Shown piece after piece: positions 43,938 to 52,298 of a stretch of DNA of 64,000 bases. Positions within the stretch are counted from its first letter, which is position 1, and each line of letters opens with the position of its first letter. The notes under the pieces are model-generated. The model saw only the letters and a program-made list of their open reading frames with translations, searched no databases and was not told where the DNA came from. The stretch covers positions 1 through 64,000 of the forward strand of contig CAJWQG010000002.1 of the NCBI GenBank assembly GCA_913045175.1, read 5' to 3'. Source of the DNA: an uncultured Gammaproteobacteria bacterium (lineage in GTDB: Bacteria; Pseudomonadota; Gammaproteobacteria; Pseudomonadales; Azotimanducaceae). Both the position numbers and the translations under genes were made by a program.

Positions 43938-44912
43938 TTATGGAAGTAAGGCCGCCGAAGCGGACACCGCGTCGAGCCGTTCACGGTGCTCGTCATCCAG
44001 CGTCCACCCTACACCACCGAGGTTATCATCGAGCTGCTCGATAGTATCGCTGCCAGTGATAGCAAGGGTGATTTCCGGGTGAGACAGCACCCAGGCTATC
44101 GCTACCTGTGCGGGCGTCTTACCCAATTCTTTCGCAATATCAAACACGGTTGAGATAATCTCTCCGCCAACACCGGTTACCTTGGACTGATAATCTGCTT
44201 TCGTCCGAGATGCCCAATACGACCCAGCTGGCGGATCCTCATTGGGATCATAAAGTCCACTCAACAAGCCAACCGCAAGTGGACTAAATACCATGGCACC
44301 CAAACCCTGATCACGTATAACTGGAAACATGTCTGCTTCCAAACGTCTATTTAGCAGGTTGTAATGGTGCTGCACGCACATGAACGGCGAGGCGTTGAAT
44401 CTGTCTGCTATCCACTGCGCTTTCATCACCTGCCACGCATCGAAACGGCTACATCCTATATAGCGAACCTTGCCACTTCTTACGAGATCATCCAGCGCCC
44501 TCATCGTTTCCTCGAGTGGCGCTTTCGGGTCGAAGACATGACAGATATAGAAATCGATATGATCCGTACCGATGTTTTTCAGGGATCGTTCTGCCTCTCG
44601 TATAATGTGATAGCGAGACAGACCGTAGTCGTTTTCACCTGGACCAATCACCTGCGCAACCTTCGACGTAATAAGTACATCGTCACGCTTGCCCTTGATC
44701 GCCTTGCCTAGAATCGACTCAGACACTCTCACATACGCCCTGTCGTCCATCAGACCGTAGATGTTGGCGCAATCAATTAGATTAATCCCCTGCGCAATCG
44801 CGTGCTCGACCATGCGCTGGGCTTCCGCGGGATCGTCCTGGCCTCGCAGTCCCATACCAAGGGCCATTCGACTGACTCGCACACCGGCCTTCCCAAAATA
44901 CGTATAGTCCAT
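43938..44912 (-). CDS. Aldo/keto reductase
   Basis: The 324-residue product from the ATG at 44912 reads MDYTYFGKAGVRVSRMALGM, then the catalytic set Asp in INLIDCANIYG (about 50-60, with Tyr in NIYG), Lys in LITSKVAQ and His in DFYICHVFDPK. The cofactor-binding C terminus is ALAITGSDTIEQLDDNL. It is an NADPH-dependent reductase of the voltage-gated K+ channel beta-subunit-like type. A TTG two codons earlier (44918) is an alternative. G5 lies 6 nt before the ATG. An aldo/keto reductase C-terminal remnant occurs at 2.9 kb. Confidence 0.9.
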   Translation of the reverse strand: MDYTYFGKAGVRVSRMALGMGLRGQDDPAEAQRMVEHAIAQGINLIDCANIYGLMDDRAYVRVSESILGKAIKGKRDDVLITSKVAQVIGPGENDYGLSRYHIIREAERSLKNIGTDHIDFYICHVFDPKAPLEETMRALDDLVRSGKVRYIGCSRFDAWQVMKAQWIADRFNASPFMCVQHHYNLLNRRLEADMFPVIRDQGLGAMVFSPLAVGLLSGLYDPNEDPPAGSYWASRTKADYQSKVTGVGGEIISTVFDIAKELGKTPAQVAIAWVLSHPEITLAITGSDTIEQLDDNLGGVGWTLDDEHRERLDAVSASAALLP

Positions 44913-44999
44913 GAGCAACCCCCTAGGTGCTGATATGTTGAGAAGAACCAGTATAACCCCGATACTACCCTGGACGTCATGCCCACAGAGGATCTATCC

Positions 45000-45650
45000 A
45001 TGAAAACCGTGCGCCTAAGTCCACCCCCCGAATTGACCATGCCAATCGGTGAGGCGATGTTCACCCAGAGAGCCACGCGTCGCCTCGACCCCGACAAGCC
45101 CATCACTGATGAAACGATCAAGGTCATTCTGGATGCCGCCACCAAGGCGCCAAATGGTGGCAACGCACAACCACTCCGTTTTCTTGTTATTCGCAGCAGC
45201 GAGAAGATTACCGAGTTCGGCAAGTTATACCACGAAGCCTGGTGGGCAAAACGTAAGGACCAGTTTGGCTGGTCGGTCGATGAGGAAGTCCCAGAGGATT
45301 CGCCCTATCGAATGGCCGCTATTCTCGCCAGCGAACTGGGCAACGCACCAGTCGTGGTGCTGGCTTTTACCCGGGAAGGCGTATCCGGCGCTTCCGTATT
45401 TCCGGCTATACAAAACCTATTGTTGGCCGCCCGCTCTCTGGGTATTGGATCAGTGTTGACGCTACTACACCCGGTCGTCATGTCACGCGTGTATGAGATG
45501 TTCTCGATTCCGGGAGACGCCGAGTTGCACTGCTGCATCCCGCTGGGTTACCCGCGCGGCAACTTCGGTCCGACATCGCGATTTGAAACCTCTGATATTA
45601 CCTACTGGGATACCTGGGGATCGCCGCCACCCTGGCTCGAGGAGTCCTAG
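45000..45650 (+). CDS. Nitroreductase family protein
   Basis: The 216-residue product from ATG 45000 (MKTVRLSPPPELTMPIGEAM) shows the nitroreductase fold: QRATRRLDPDKPITDETI near 25-42, AATKAPNGGNAQPLRFLVI (FMN contacts) near 49-67, and LLLAARSLGIGSVLTL near 141. Members reduce nitro groups, flavins or enoates with NAD(P)H. An earlier ATG at 44979 is in frame; AGAGGA before 45000 favours the later start. Its TAG shares the CTAG palindrome with the convergent gene's TAG, a four-base overlap. Confidence 0.87.
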   Translation: MKTVRLSPPPELTMPIGEAMFTQRATRRLDPDKPITDETIKVILDAATKAPNGGNAQPLRFLVIRSSEKITEFGKLYHEAWWAKRKDQFGWSVDEEVPEDSPYRMAAILASELGNAPVVVLAFTREGVSGASVFPAIQNLLLAARSLGIGSVLTLLHPVVMSRVYEMFSIPGDAELHCCIPLGYPRGNFGPTSRFETSDITYWDTWGSPPPWLEES

Positions 45651-47257
45651 AATACACGCTGCCCATTGGCAAGGGTGTGGTCCCAGCGATGCGTCTTCAG
45701 ATAGTGCAGCGCATGACGTAGTCCGGGGCGATCCTCGCCACTGCGCTCCCGCGTTAAGGCTTCCACAGCGAGTGAGTGGACATAGCCATAGGGATCGTCG
45801 AGACACGCAACCAGTACATCGTCAATCTCGTCCATTGGGATATCAGAGGACAGCAATGCGTATATTGCGTTAAACCGCACTTGCGTCTCGCCGATCCAAC
45901 CAGCCCGACTACTTGGTTCCTGCCAATCCGGATTGTTTACCGTCAGGATTTTACGTATAGCAGGTAGCGCGACACGCGTATTGGTACCAATAGCAGCCAT
46001 GCCGTCCAGCACCACGCGCGCCACCTGACTGTGTTCGCATGTTAGTAATTCAACGAGGGCAGGCATTGCACGAGCCGCAGGTATACCGACCTCGCCTAGC
46101 GCGAAGGCGGCGTTAATCTCGATCCACAAATCATCGTGTTTGAGCAAGTCGATGAGCGTATCAATCGCCACCTCGCCCATTGCGCCCAACGCGTAGGCCT
46201 CATCCTGCAGCGTATAAGCGCGGTCGCTCCAACGGCGCACGTTGGGATCACCCTCGCAAATGAATCCGTCCGTCTCTTCCCGGCTGTATGGCACAACGAA
46301 TTCCAGCTCCTTACCCGCATATTGCAACAGACTTTCTTTAAGGGGCTCGATGGCATCCGCTCCTGCACCAGCAAGTTCGTAAATGGCTTCAAGACGCGCT
46401 TTCTGGTTGAACGTGTTGAGTGCTGCCATCCATCGCTGAATGTCATTGGCCGATGCCTGATTGGCGATACGCGGCGCACCACGCATCCAGTCCCAGATAT
46501 AAGACCAGACCTTATCATGGTTGTATCTACCCAGGCGCTCTCGCGGTGGTTGCCACGCACCCGCTTCGCCATCCCAGCCAGGCGCGACCGGGTTACTGGT
46601 GCGCATAAAGATGAACTTGAGCATATACCGGCTTTCGTCCGTTCGGTTACTGAGTGACGCATGGGCAATATCCCAGGCGATCAAAAAGCAAGTGCCAGCC
46701 TTGATGTGATCGCACACAAATGCGTAAGGAAAATCGTCGTGGTGCAGATATGGTTGCAGCTGGGTACCGGGAATAACCCGGGTAGGACCACGCTCTACCG
46801 GCGTGTCCTGAGGAAAGTACAAAATCATGGCGAATCGAGGTACATGGTAGCGAGCGCGGCCAAGTGGACAGTGTCCATCCTGATGCCAATTACTCTGCGC
46901 ATGCGATCCTTCACCCATGGGTGGCGCATGCTCGTCACCTTTTAGCGCCAGATTCCGCTCTGCCTCGTCAAGGGGTTCACTGGGATGCATAAATCGGTGC
47001 GGGTGAAGAATGTAGCCGTGGCCAAGAATACTTTCCATTGCACCGTGAATTACCGGCGAATCGAGGACCTGCTGCAGCTCAGCAACTCGAGGCAGGACGT
47101 TGTTGCCCATGTTGAATTCGTGGGTATTACTCCACTGGATTTTATCGTAGATCTTCTGATTGATTTCGGGTTCGACGCCGCTATCAAGAACAAGAACACC
47201 ATCGCAGATAAATCGGCGAACCTGTTCGTCGTCTAGTCTATGACTGTCGTTTTTCAC
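45647..47257 (-). CDS. PhyH oxygenase fused to C-terminal HEAT repeats
   Basis: The 536-residue protein starts with a PhyH domain: SNWHQDGHCPLGRARYH near 118-134 (HxD) and a distal His in AWDIAHASLSNRTDESRYML near 200-219 with its Arg. Residues ~285-520 form HEAT repeats: EAIYELAGAGADAIEPLKES, EAYALGAMGEVAIDTLIDLL, NAAFALGEVGIPAARAMPAL and VLDGMAAIGTNTRVALPAIR. The domain order is the same as at 20.1 kb. The GTG start lies 20 nt inside the cupin gene, so it is translated at the end of an operon of two deacylases and a cupin. Confidence 0.86.
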   Translation of the reverse strand: MKNDSHRLDDEQVRRFICDGVLVLDSGVEPEINQKIYDKIQWSNTHEFNMGNNVLPRVAELQQVLDSPVIHGAMESILGHGYILHPHRFMHPSEPLDEAERNLALKGDEHAPPMGEGSHAQSNWHQDGHCPLGRARYHVPRFAMILYFPQDTPVERGPTRVIPGTQLQPYLHHDDFPYAFVCDHIKAGTCFLIAWDIAHASLSNRTDESRYMLKFIFMRTSNPVAPGWDGEAGAWQPPRERLGRYNHDKVWSYIWDWMRGAPRIANQASANDIQRWMAALNTFNQKARLEAIYELAGAGADAIEPLKESLLQYAGKELEFVVPYSREETDGFICEGDPNVRRWSDRAYTLQDEAYALGAMGEVAIDTLIDLLKHDDLWIEINAAFALGEVGIPAARAMPALVELLTCEHSQVARVVLDGMAAIGTNTRVALPAIRKILTVNNPDWQEPSSRAGWIGETQVRFNAIYALLSSDIPMDEIDDVLVACLDDPYGYVHSLAVEALTRERSGEDRPGLRHALHYLKTHRWDHTLANGQRVF

Positions 47258-47615
47258 CTTTCTGCTTTCTCTCCACAGGTCGATACTCGGTTACACCCGG
47301 TCGAATGTTAAGAAACCGCACGCCTTCATCGCCGACGGTAAACTTATACTGCGAGTCCTTGCGAATTACGAGGATACTCTCCGGTCCCAGTACCCGTCGA
47401 CCCATACGAATCTCACCTTCCAGAACGTACATCACCTCATCCTCCGAGTGGCTATGCAGTTCCGTTTCGTATCCCGGGGCAAGATGCATAATGAATGCGC
47501 ACAGGTCACTACTGTCGGCATCACCCACGATTTGAGCGCCCGTGGTCAGCCCTTCTTTAACATTCTTGCTGAGCCAGGGAGCCTCCTCGAGATTGGTAAT
47601 AGAAATTTTGCTCAT
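47238..47615 (-). CDS. Small single-domain cupin protein
   Basis: The 125-residue protein is a single cupin barrel. The first metal motif is HLAPGYETELHSHSEDEVMY, with two His and a Glu (about 44-64), and the second part is FTVGDEGVRFLNIRPGVTEY. Metal-binding cupins serve as oxygenases, isomerases or sensors. It lies between a deacylase (ATGA overlap) and the PhyH-HEAT gene (20-nt overlap), so all are co-transcribed. Role unknown. Confidence 0.8.
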   Translation of the reverse strand: MSKISITNLEEAPWLSKNVKEGLTTGAQIVGDADSSDLCAFIMHLAPGYETELHSHSEDEVMYVLEGEIRMGRRVLGPESILVIRKDSQYKFTVGDEGVRFLNIRPGVTEYRPVERKQKGEKRQS

Positions 47616-49327
47616 CGTGTGCCCGCCAGCGGACCGCGTAACACCTGGCCCGACTCAGCGCCTGTATGTTCATTGTTCCGCAACATCACTTCACCATTAA
47701 CCACCGTCGCCGCAATGCCGTCCGACATTTGCTTAAAGCGCTTTGCGCCTCCTGGCAGATCCACTTCAACGGTGGGCATGCGTGGCCCTATCGTATCTGG
47801 ATCGAAAACAACAACATCTGCCGCCATGCCAACGCGCAAAAGACCACGATCGTACAGCCCCCACTGCCGGGACATGTCATAGGTAAGAAGCCGGACGGCC
47901 TCTTCCGTTGTCAGTGCCTGTTTGTCTCGAACCCAATGAGCAAAGATATGTGATTGCAATGAGCTATCCATAAGCTGCGCAACGTGCGCGCCCGAGTCTG
48001 AGAGCGTGACCACCGTATGGGGATGTTTCATCATCTCCAGCACATGGTCACCATTCGTATTGGTAGCAGCCTGACGGAACAGAAGTTTCAGATCGTGCTC
48101 CAACGCAACATCGATAAAGAATTCCGCTGGCCGGACACCGCGCTCTGCGGCCAAATCTGAAACTGAACGCTGCGCTTCGTCCTTCATGGTGTCCATCACA
48201 AGGACCCGGTTCCAGTTCGGTCCGCCCGACACTAACGCGCCAAAGGAATTACGAAATTTCTTGCCTCCAGGGTCGGTAGCGATGTCGATCAGTTTTTTCC
48301 TGACCTCAGCATCTTTAAGCTTTTCGATCTGCTGATTGAGCGGCAGCTCGCGGATTTCTTTCCAGTGATCCCAGCTATCAAACGGGGTGCGCGTCTCGAA
48401 ACTATAAAGTACATCAAGGGTGCGTGAATGAGCCTGTGCAAACATCCGACCGCCACGAGCAGCTGTCTCGTCAAGTAGCGCTAGCTTGCCGCGCCAATAT
48501 TCCTCAGCGCCCTCCGCGGCAGTCACACCCCAGGTCATGGGAACACCGGACTCAACGCTGAGCGCCAGAATGCGATCATGATATTCCTGCGTGGCCTCTG
48601 GATCGCCCTCGGTAATATCACCTGCAAGCTCAAAGATGCCCGCGCCACATTTCCCCATGGCATTAACGATTGTGCGAACCTCGTTCCACTCGGAAACCGC
48701 GCTGGCGACCGGCATATCAGTAAACAACTTGTGGGTTCTCGAAGTAGAAAAGCCAATCGCACCCGCCCGCACCGCTTCCTGCACTAGTCGACACATAGTT
48801 GCCAGTTCGTCTTCGCTCGCCTGATCGGTGAAGGCCCGTTCACCCATTACATAGGTACGAAGAGCAGAGTGCCCAATATAACCAGCGTAGTTCATGCCCT
48901 TTGGCTGAGCTTCCACTGCTGCGAGGTAATCAGGGTAGGTTTCCCAGCTCCAGGTAATGCCTTCTACCATCGACTCCCGTGCAATATCCTCTGCACGTTC
49001 AAGATTACGCATCGCCAGCTCGGCCTTTTCTTCCGTGCACGGCGCGAGTGTAAATCCACAGTTCCCCATCACCACGCTGGTAACACCGTGATAGCAGGAT
49101 GACGAGCCGATGCGATCCCAGAATACCTGGGCGTCCATATGCGTATGACCATCAATAAATCCCGGTGCGACGATATGACCTCCCGCGTCAATGGTCGCTT
49201 TACCGTCCTCTCGAATCCGGCCAATCAGAGCAATCTTACCCCCATTTACGCCGAGGTCCGCCTGATAAGCAGGAGCGCCCGATCCATCTACGATGGAACC
49301 ATTCTTAATAACCAGATCGTATGCCAT
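47612..49327 (-). CDS. N-acyl-D-amino-acid deacylase family amidohydrolase (tandem copy 2)
   Basis: A 571-residue enzyme with DLVIKNGSIVDGSGAPAYQA at the start, the metal motif IDGHTHMDAQVFW near 60-72, GVTSVVMGNCGFTLAPC near 85 and TLSDSGAHVAQLMD near 460. It is very similar throughout to the next upstream copy (49340-51055), with only 12 nt between the genes, so a tandem duplication is clear. It overlaps the cupin start by four bases (ATGA). It probably hydrolyses an N-acylated substrate; the substrate is not known. Confidence 0.88.
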   Translation of the reverse strand: MAYDLVIKNGSIVDGSGAPAYQADLGVNGGKIALIGRIREDGKATIDAGGHIVAPGFIDGHTHMDAQVFWDRIGSSSCYHGVTSVVMGNCGFTLAPCTEEKAELAMRNLERAEDIARESMVEGITWSWETYPDYLAAVEAQPKGMNYAGYIGHSALRTYVMGERAFTDQASEDELATMCRLVQEAVRAGAIGFSTSRTHKLFTDMPVASAVSEWNEVRTIVNAMGKCGAGIFELAGDITEGDPEATQEYHDRILALSVESGVPMTWGVTAAEGAEEYWRGKLALLDETAARGGRMFAQAHSRTLDVLYSFETRTPFDSWDHWKEIRELPLNQQIEKLKDAEVRKKLIDIATDPGGKKFRNSFGALVSGGPNWNRVLVMDTMKDEAQRSVSDLAAERGVRPAEFFIDVALEHDLKLLFRQAATNTNGDHVLEMMKHPHTVVTLSDSGAHVAQLMDSSLQSHIFAHWVRDKQALTTEEAVRLLTYDMSRQWGLYDRGLLRVGMAADVVVFDPDTIGPRMPTVEVDLPGGAKRFKQMSDGIAATVVNGEVMLRNNEHTGAESGQVLRGPLAGTR

Positions 49328-49339
49328 AGTCTGCCTTCG

Positions 49340-51055
49340 TTATGTATTAGAGCCTGCAAGCGGACCGCGAAGTACCTGACCGGGGAACGCGCCGGTATGT
49401 TCATTGTTTCGCAGAAGTACCTGACCGTTGACCACGGTCTCCTTGATTCCCTTCGCCGTTTGTTTAAGACGCATTTCACCCGCCGGCAGGTCATGCTCAA
49501 CCGTCGGCATGTTGCCACCAATAGTCTCCGGGTCGAAAACCACAACATCCGCCGCGAGGCCCATGCGGAGAAGCCCCCGGTCATGTAAGCCCCACCGGGA
49601 TGCTGGTTCAAAGCTGACCATCCGTACCGCTTCTTCAAGGGTGAATGCTTCTTTCTTGCGTACCCAATGACTAAACATATGAGTTTGCAGTGACGCATCC
49701 ATAATCTGCCCGACATGGGCGCCAGAATCTGAAAAAGTAACCACCGTGTGGGGGTGACGCATCATGGCCAGCACATCACCGTCATCTTCATTGGCCGCCG
49801 AGGTCCGGAAGAAAAGTTTGAGATCATGCTCCAGCGCCAGATCAATCATAAGCTCGGCTGGTGGCACGCCCCTTTCCTTCGCTACCTCCGACATTCGCCG
49901 GTGTTCCCCCTCCACCGTATCCATAATTCGAACCTTGTCCCAGTTCGGCGGCTGACTGACCATGGCGCCCCAGTGATTCGGGAAAGCCTTACCGCCCGGA
50001 TCAGTAGCGATATCGACCAGCTTCGCCTTGATCGCAGGATCTCTGAGTTTGACCATCTGCTCCTCCAGCGGGAGCGCCCGAATCTCACGCCAATGGTCCC
50101 AGCTATCAAACGGTGTATGCGACTCAAAACTCACGAGTGAGTTCAACGCACGTGAATGAACCTGAGCGAACATTCTGCCGCCTGCGGCCGCAACGTCATC
50201 CAGTAATTCAAGATATGCACGCCAATCCTGCGGTTCCGCCTTTCCGCTGATCAGCCCCCAGCTGTATGGTACGCCCGACTCGACCGCCAGTTCGAGCTGA
50301 CGGCCAAACCAATCGTCTTTCAAGTCGGGATCGCGGTACGTTTGTTCACCGGCAAGTTCAAACATTCCAGCACCAGTGTCGCTCATCGCATTAACGATGG
50401 CACGAACCTCCTTCCACTCGGCTACCGAACTCGCGACCGGCTCATCGGTGTAAAGCTGGTGAATGCGCGAAGTCGAGAAGCCGATTGCACCGGCGCGCAC
50501 CGCCTCCTGTACGTTTTGGCACATGGCGGCAAGCTCATCATCAGTAGCCTGCTCGGTAAAAGCGCGCTCTCCCATGACGTAGGTTCTAAGCGCAGAATGA
50601 CCGATGTAGCCAGCATAATTGATACCCTTCGGCTGGGCCTCTACCGCGTCGAGATAGTCGGGATAGGTCTCCCATGTCCAGTCTATTCCTGCCTCCATGG
50701 CTTTCGGCGAGATATCTTCGGCGCGTTCAAGATTGCGCACCGCGAGTTCCGAATGCTCTTTCGCGCACGGCGCAAGCGTAAAGCCGCAGTTGCCCATAAC
50801 AACGCTGGTGATACCGTGGTAACAGGAGCAAGTACCAAGAGGATCCCAGAATACCTGGGCGTCCATATGAGTATGTGCATCAACGAAGCCCGGGGCCACG
50901 ACATGACCTTCCGCATCAATGGTCTCAGCACTCTTATCGGAAATACGGCCTATCATCGCTATCTTGCCGTCCACAATGCCAAGGTCAGCATGGAACGCTG
51001 GCGCACCTGAACCATCGATAACAGAACCGTTCTTGATTACAAGATCGTACGACAC
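49340..51055 (-). CDS. N-acyl-D-amino-acid deacylase family amidohydrolase (tandem copy 1)
   Basis: The 571-residue protein has the same layout as its neighbour: DLVIKNGSVIDGSGAPAFHA, VDAHTHMDAQVFW near 60-72, ITSVVMGNCGFTLAPCAKEH and TFSDSGAHVGQIMDASLQTH. The start is GTG at 51055, set by GGGGGG four nt upstream. It is the first gene of the run deacylase-deacylase-cupin-PhyH-HEAT. A tandem duplicate of the downstream gene with internal divergence suggests different substrates. No signal peptide. Confidence 0.88.
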   Translation of the reverse strand: MSYDLVIKNGSVIDGSGAPAFHADLGIVDGKIAMIGRISDKSAETIDAEGHVVAPGFVDAHTHMDAQVFWDPLGTCSCYHGITSVVMGNCGFTLAPCAKEHSELAVRNLERAEDISPKAMEAGIDWTWETYPDYLDAVEAQPKGINYAGYIGHSALRTYVMGERAFTEQATDDELAAMCQNVQEAVRAGAIGFSTSRIHQLYTDEPVASSVAEWKEVRAIVNAMSDTGAGMFELAGEQTYRDPDLKDDWFGRQLELAVESGVPYSWGLISGKAEPQDWRAYLELLDDVAAAGGRMFAQVHSRALNSLVSFESHTPFDSWDHWREIRALPLEEQMVKLRDPAIKAKLVDIATDPGGKAFPNHWGAMVSQPPNWDKVRIMDTVEGEHRRMSEVAKERGVPPAELMIDLALEHDLKLFFRTSAANEDDGDVLAMMRHPHTVVTFSDSGAHVGQIMDASLQTHMFSHWVRKKEAFTLEEAVRMVSFEPASRWGLHDRGLLRMGLAADVVVFDPETIGGNMPTVEHDLPAGEMRLKQTAKGIKETVVNGQVLLRNNEHTGAFPGQVLRGPLAGSNT

Positions 51056-51059
51056 AACA

Positions 51060-51065
51060 CCCCCC
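51060..51065 (-). promoter_or_regulatory. G6 tract as ribosome site of the tandem deacylase copy 1
   Basis: On the minus strand GGGGGG sits four nt before the GTG start of the deacylase at 51055. The spacing is short for an ordinary ribosome site. It belongs to the recurrent G-tract pattern. Confidence 0.5.
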
Positions 51066-51194
51066 GTGTAGCTTCTGTATTGATCTCTTGCACCTCAGAA
51101 GATAGCACAAAAAAACAATCAGCGCCTAGCCAGATTCTTGCAGATGCATCACCCTACAGTGCTTGATATTCTGTTGGCCTCCAGGGGATTTGAT

Positions 51195-52211
51195 ATGTCC
51201 GATTATCGACTACTGATAGGCACCTATACCCGCACCGAGCCGGGTGCGTCAAAGGGCATTTACCACGCAACATTCGACGATGCGACGGGGCAATTCAACG
51301 TGCACGACCTCGCCGCAGAAGCCGTAAGTCCTGCGTTTCTCGTACAATCGGGCGAATACATTTATGCCGTAAACGAAACGCGGGACGGAATGGTTTCCGC
51401 GTATCGTCTTGACGAAGACGAGCTGGTGTTCATAAACACCGTATCTACCGGGGGCGCCTTACCCTGCCATCTCGCGGCAACGCCAGACTGGATAGCCGTG
51501 GCAAACTACAGCAGCGGAAACCTCGCGACTTTTGCCTTACGCGATGGCGCTCTTGATGAGCGTATCGATTTTGTGCAGCACACAGGTGATGGTCCCAACC
51601 AACAACGTCAAACCGAAGCACACGCGCACCAGACATATCTGATAGACAACAGCATCTTTGTGCCGGATCTTGGCAGCGACAGGCTGTACCGATATCAACT
51701 TGATACTGGTGGTAAATTTGTTGGCGAACCCCGGGTCGCGGACCTCAACCCGGGGGCCGGCCCCCGCCATGTGGACCACCATCCCAGGCTGCCCATTGTT
51801 TACCTGATCAATGAACTCGGTAATACCATCAACGTACTGGACACAGACACACTAACCGTTCAGCAAACAATACCCACCCTCCCTGACGATTATGATGAGG
51901 TAAGTACAACCTCCGAGATCGCAGTATCTGCAGACGGCAAGTTTGTTTATGGCAGCAATCGTGGCCATGACAGTATTGTCAGTTTCGCCGTTGACGATTC
52001 CGGCCAGCTTTCGCAGCCCCAGTACACGTCGACCGACGGACAGTGTCCTCGCCACTTTACTTTGGACCCCAGTGGAAAGTGGTTACTGGTTGCAAACCAG
52101 AACACAAACAACGTAAAAGTATTCGCTCTGGATAACGGGCGCCCTACCGATATCGTTAGCTATAGCAGTGTGCCCCGACCTGTCTGTCTCCATTTCCTAA
52201 ACAGCGCCTAG
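51195..52211 (+). CDS. Lactonase family beta-propeller (6-phosphogluconolactonase-like)
   Basis: From the ATG at 51195 (MSDYRLLIGTYTRTEPGASK) the product is 338 residues of repeated beta-propeller blades: GSGEY-type IYAVNETRD, PDWIAVANYSSGNLATF, HAHQTYLIDNSIFVPDLGSD, GPRHVDHHPRLPIVYLINEL and PRHFTLDPSGKWLLVANQNT. This is the Pgl-2/carboxy-cis,cis-muconate cyclase-like group (lactonase family). AGGGG lies 8 nt before the ATG. A longer frame reaches 51138 but starts implausibly. It would hydrolyse a sugar-acid lactone. Confidence 0.85.
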   Translation: MSDYRLLIGTYTRTEPGASKGIYHATFDDATGQFNVHDLAAEAVSPAFLVQSGEYIYAVNETRDGMVSAYRLDEDELVFINTVSTGGALPCHLAATPDWIAVANYSSGNLATFALRDGALDERIDFVQHTGDGPNQQRQTEAHAHQTYLIDNSIFVPDLGSDRLYRYQLDTGGKFVGEPRVADLNPGAGPRHVDHHPRLPIVYLINELGNTINVLDTDTLTVQQTIPTLPDDYDEVSTTSEIAVSADGKFVYGSNRGHDSIVSFAVDDSGQLSQPQYTSTDGQCPRHFTLDPSGKWLLVANQNTNNVKVFALDNGRPTDIVSYSSVPRPVCLHFLNSA

Positions 52212-52298
52212 CTGGGCTCGCATAGTCGCAAAGCACTGGACCTTTTCGTCGCATCTGTCTACTGTGGTGTACGGGGGGAATAAGCACAAATCCAAGGT

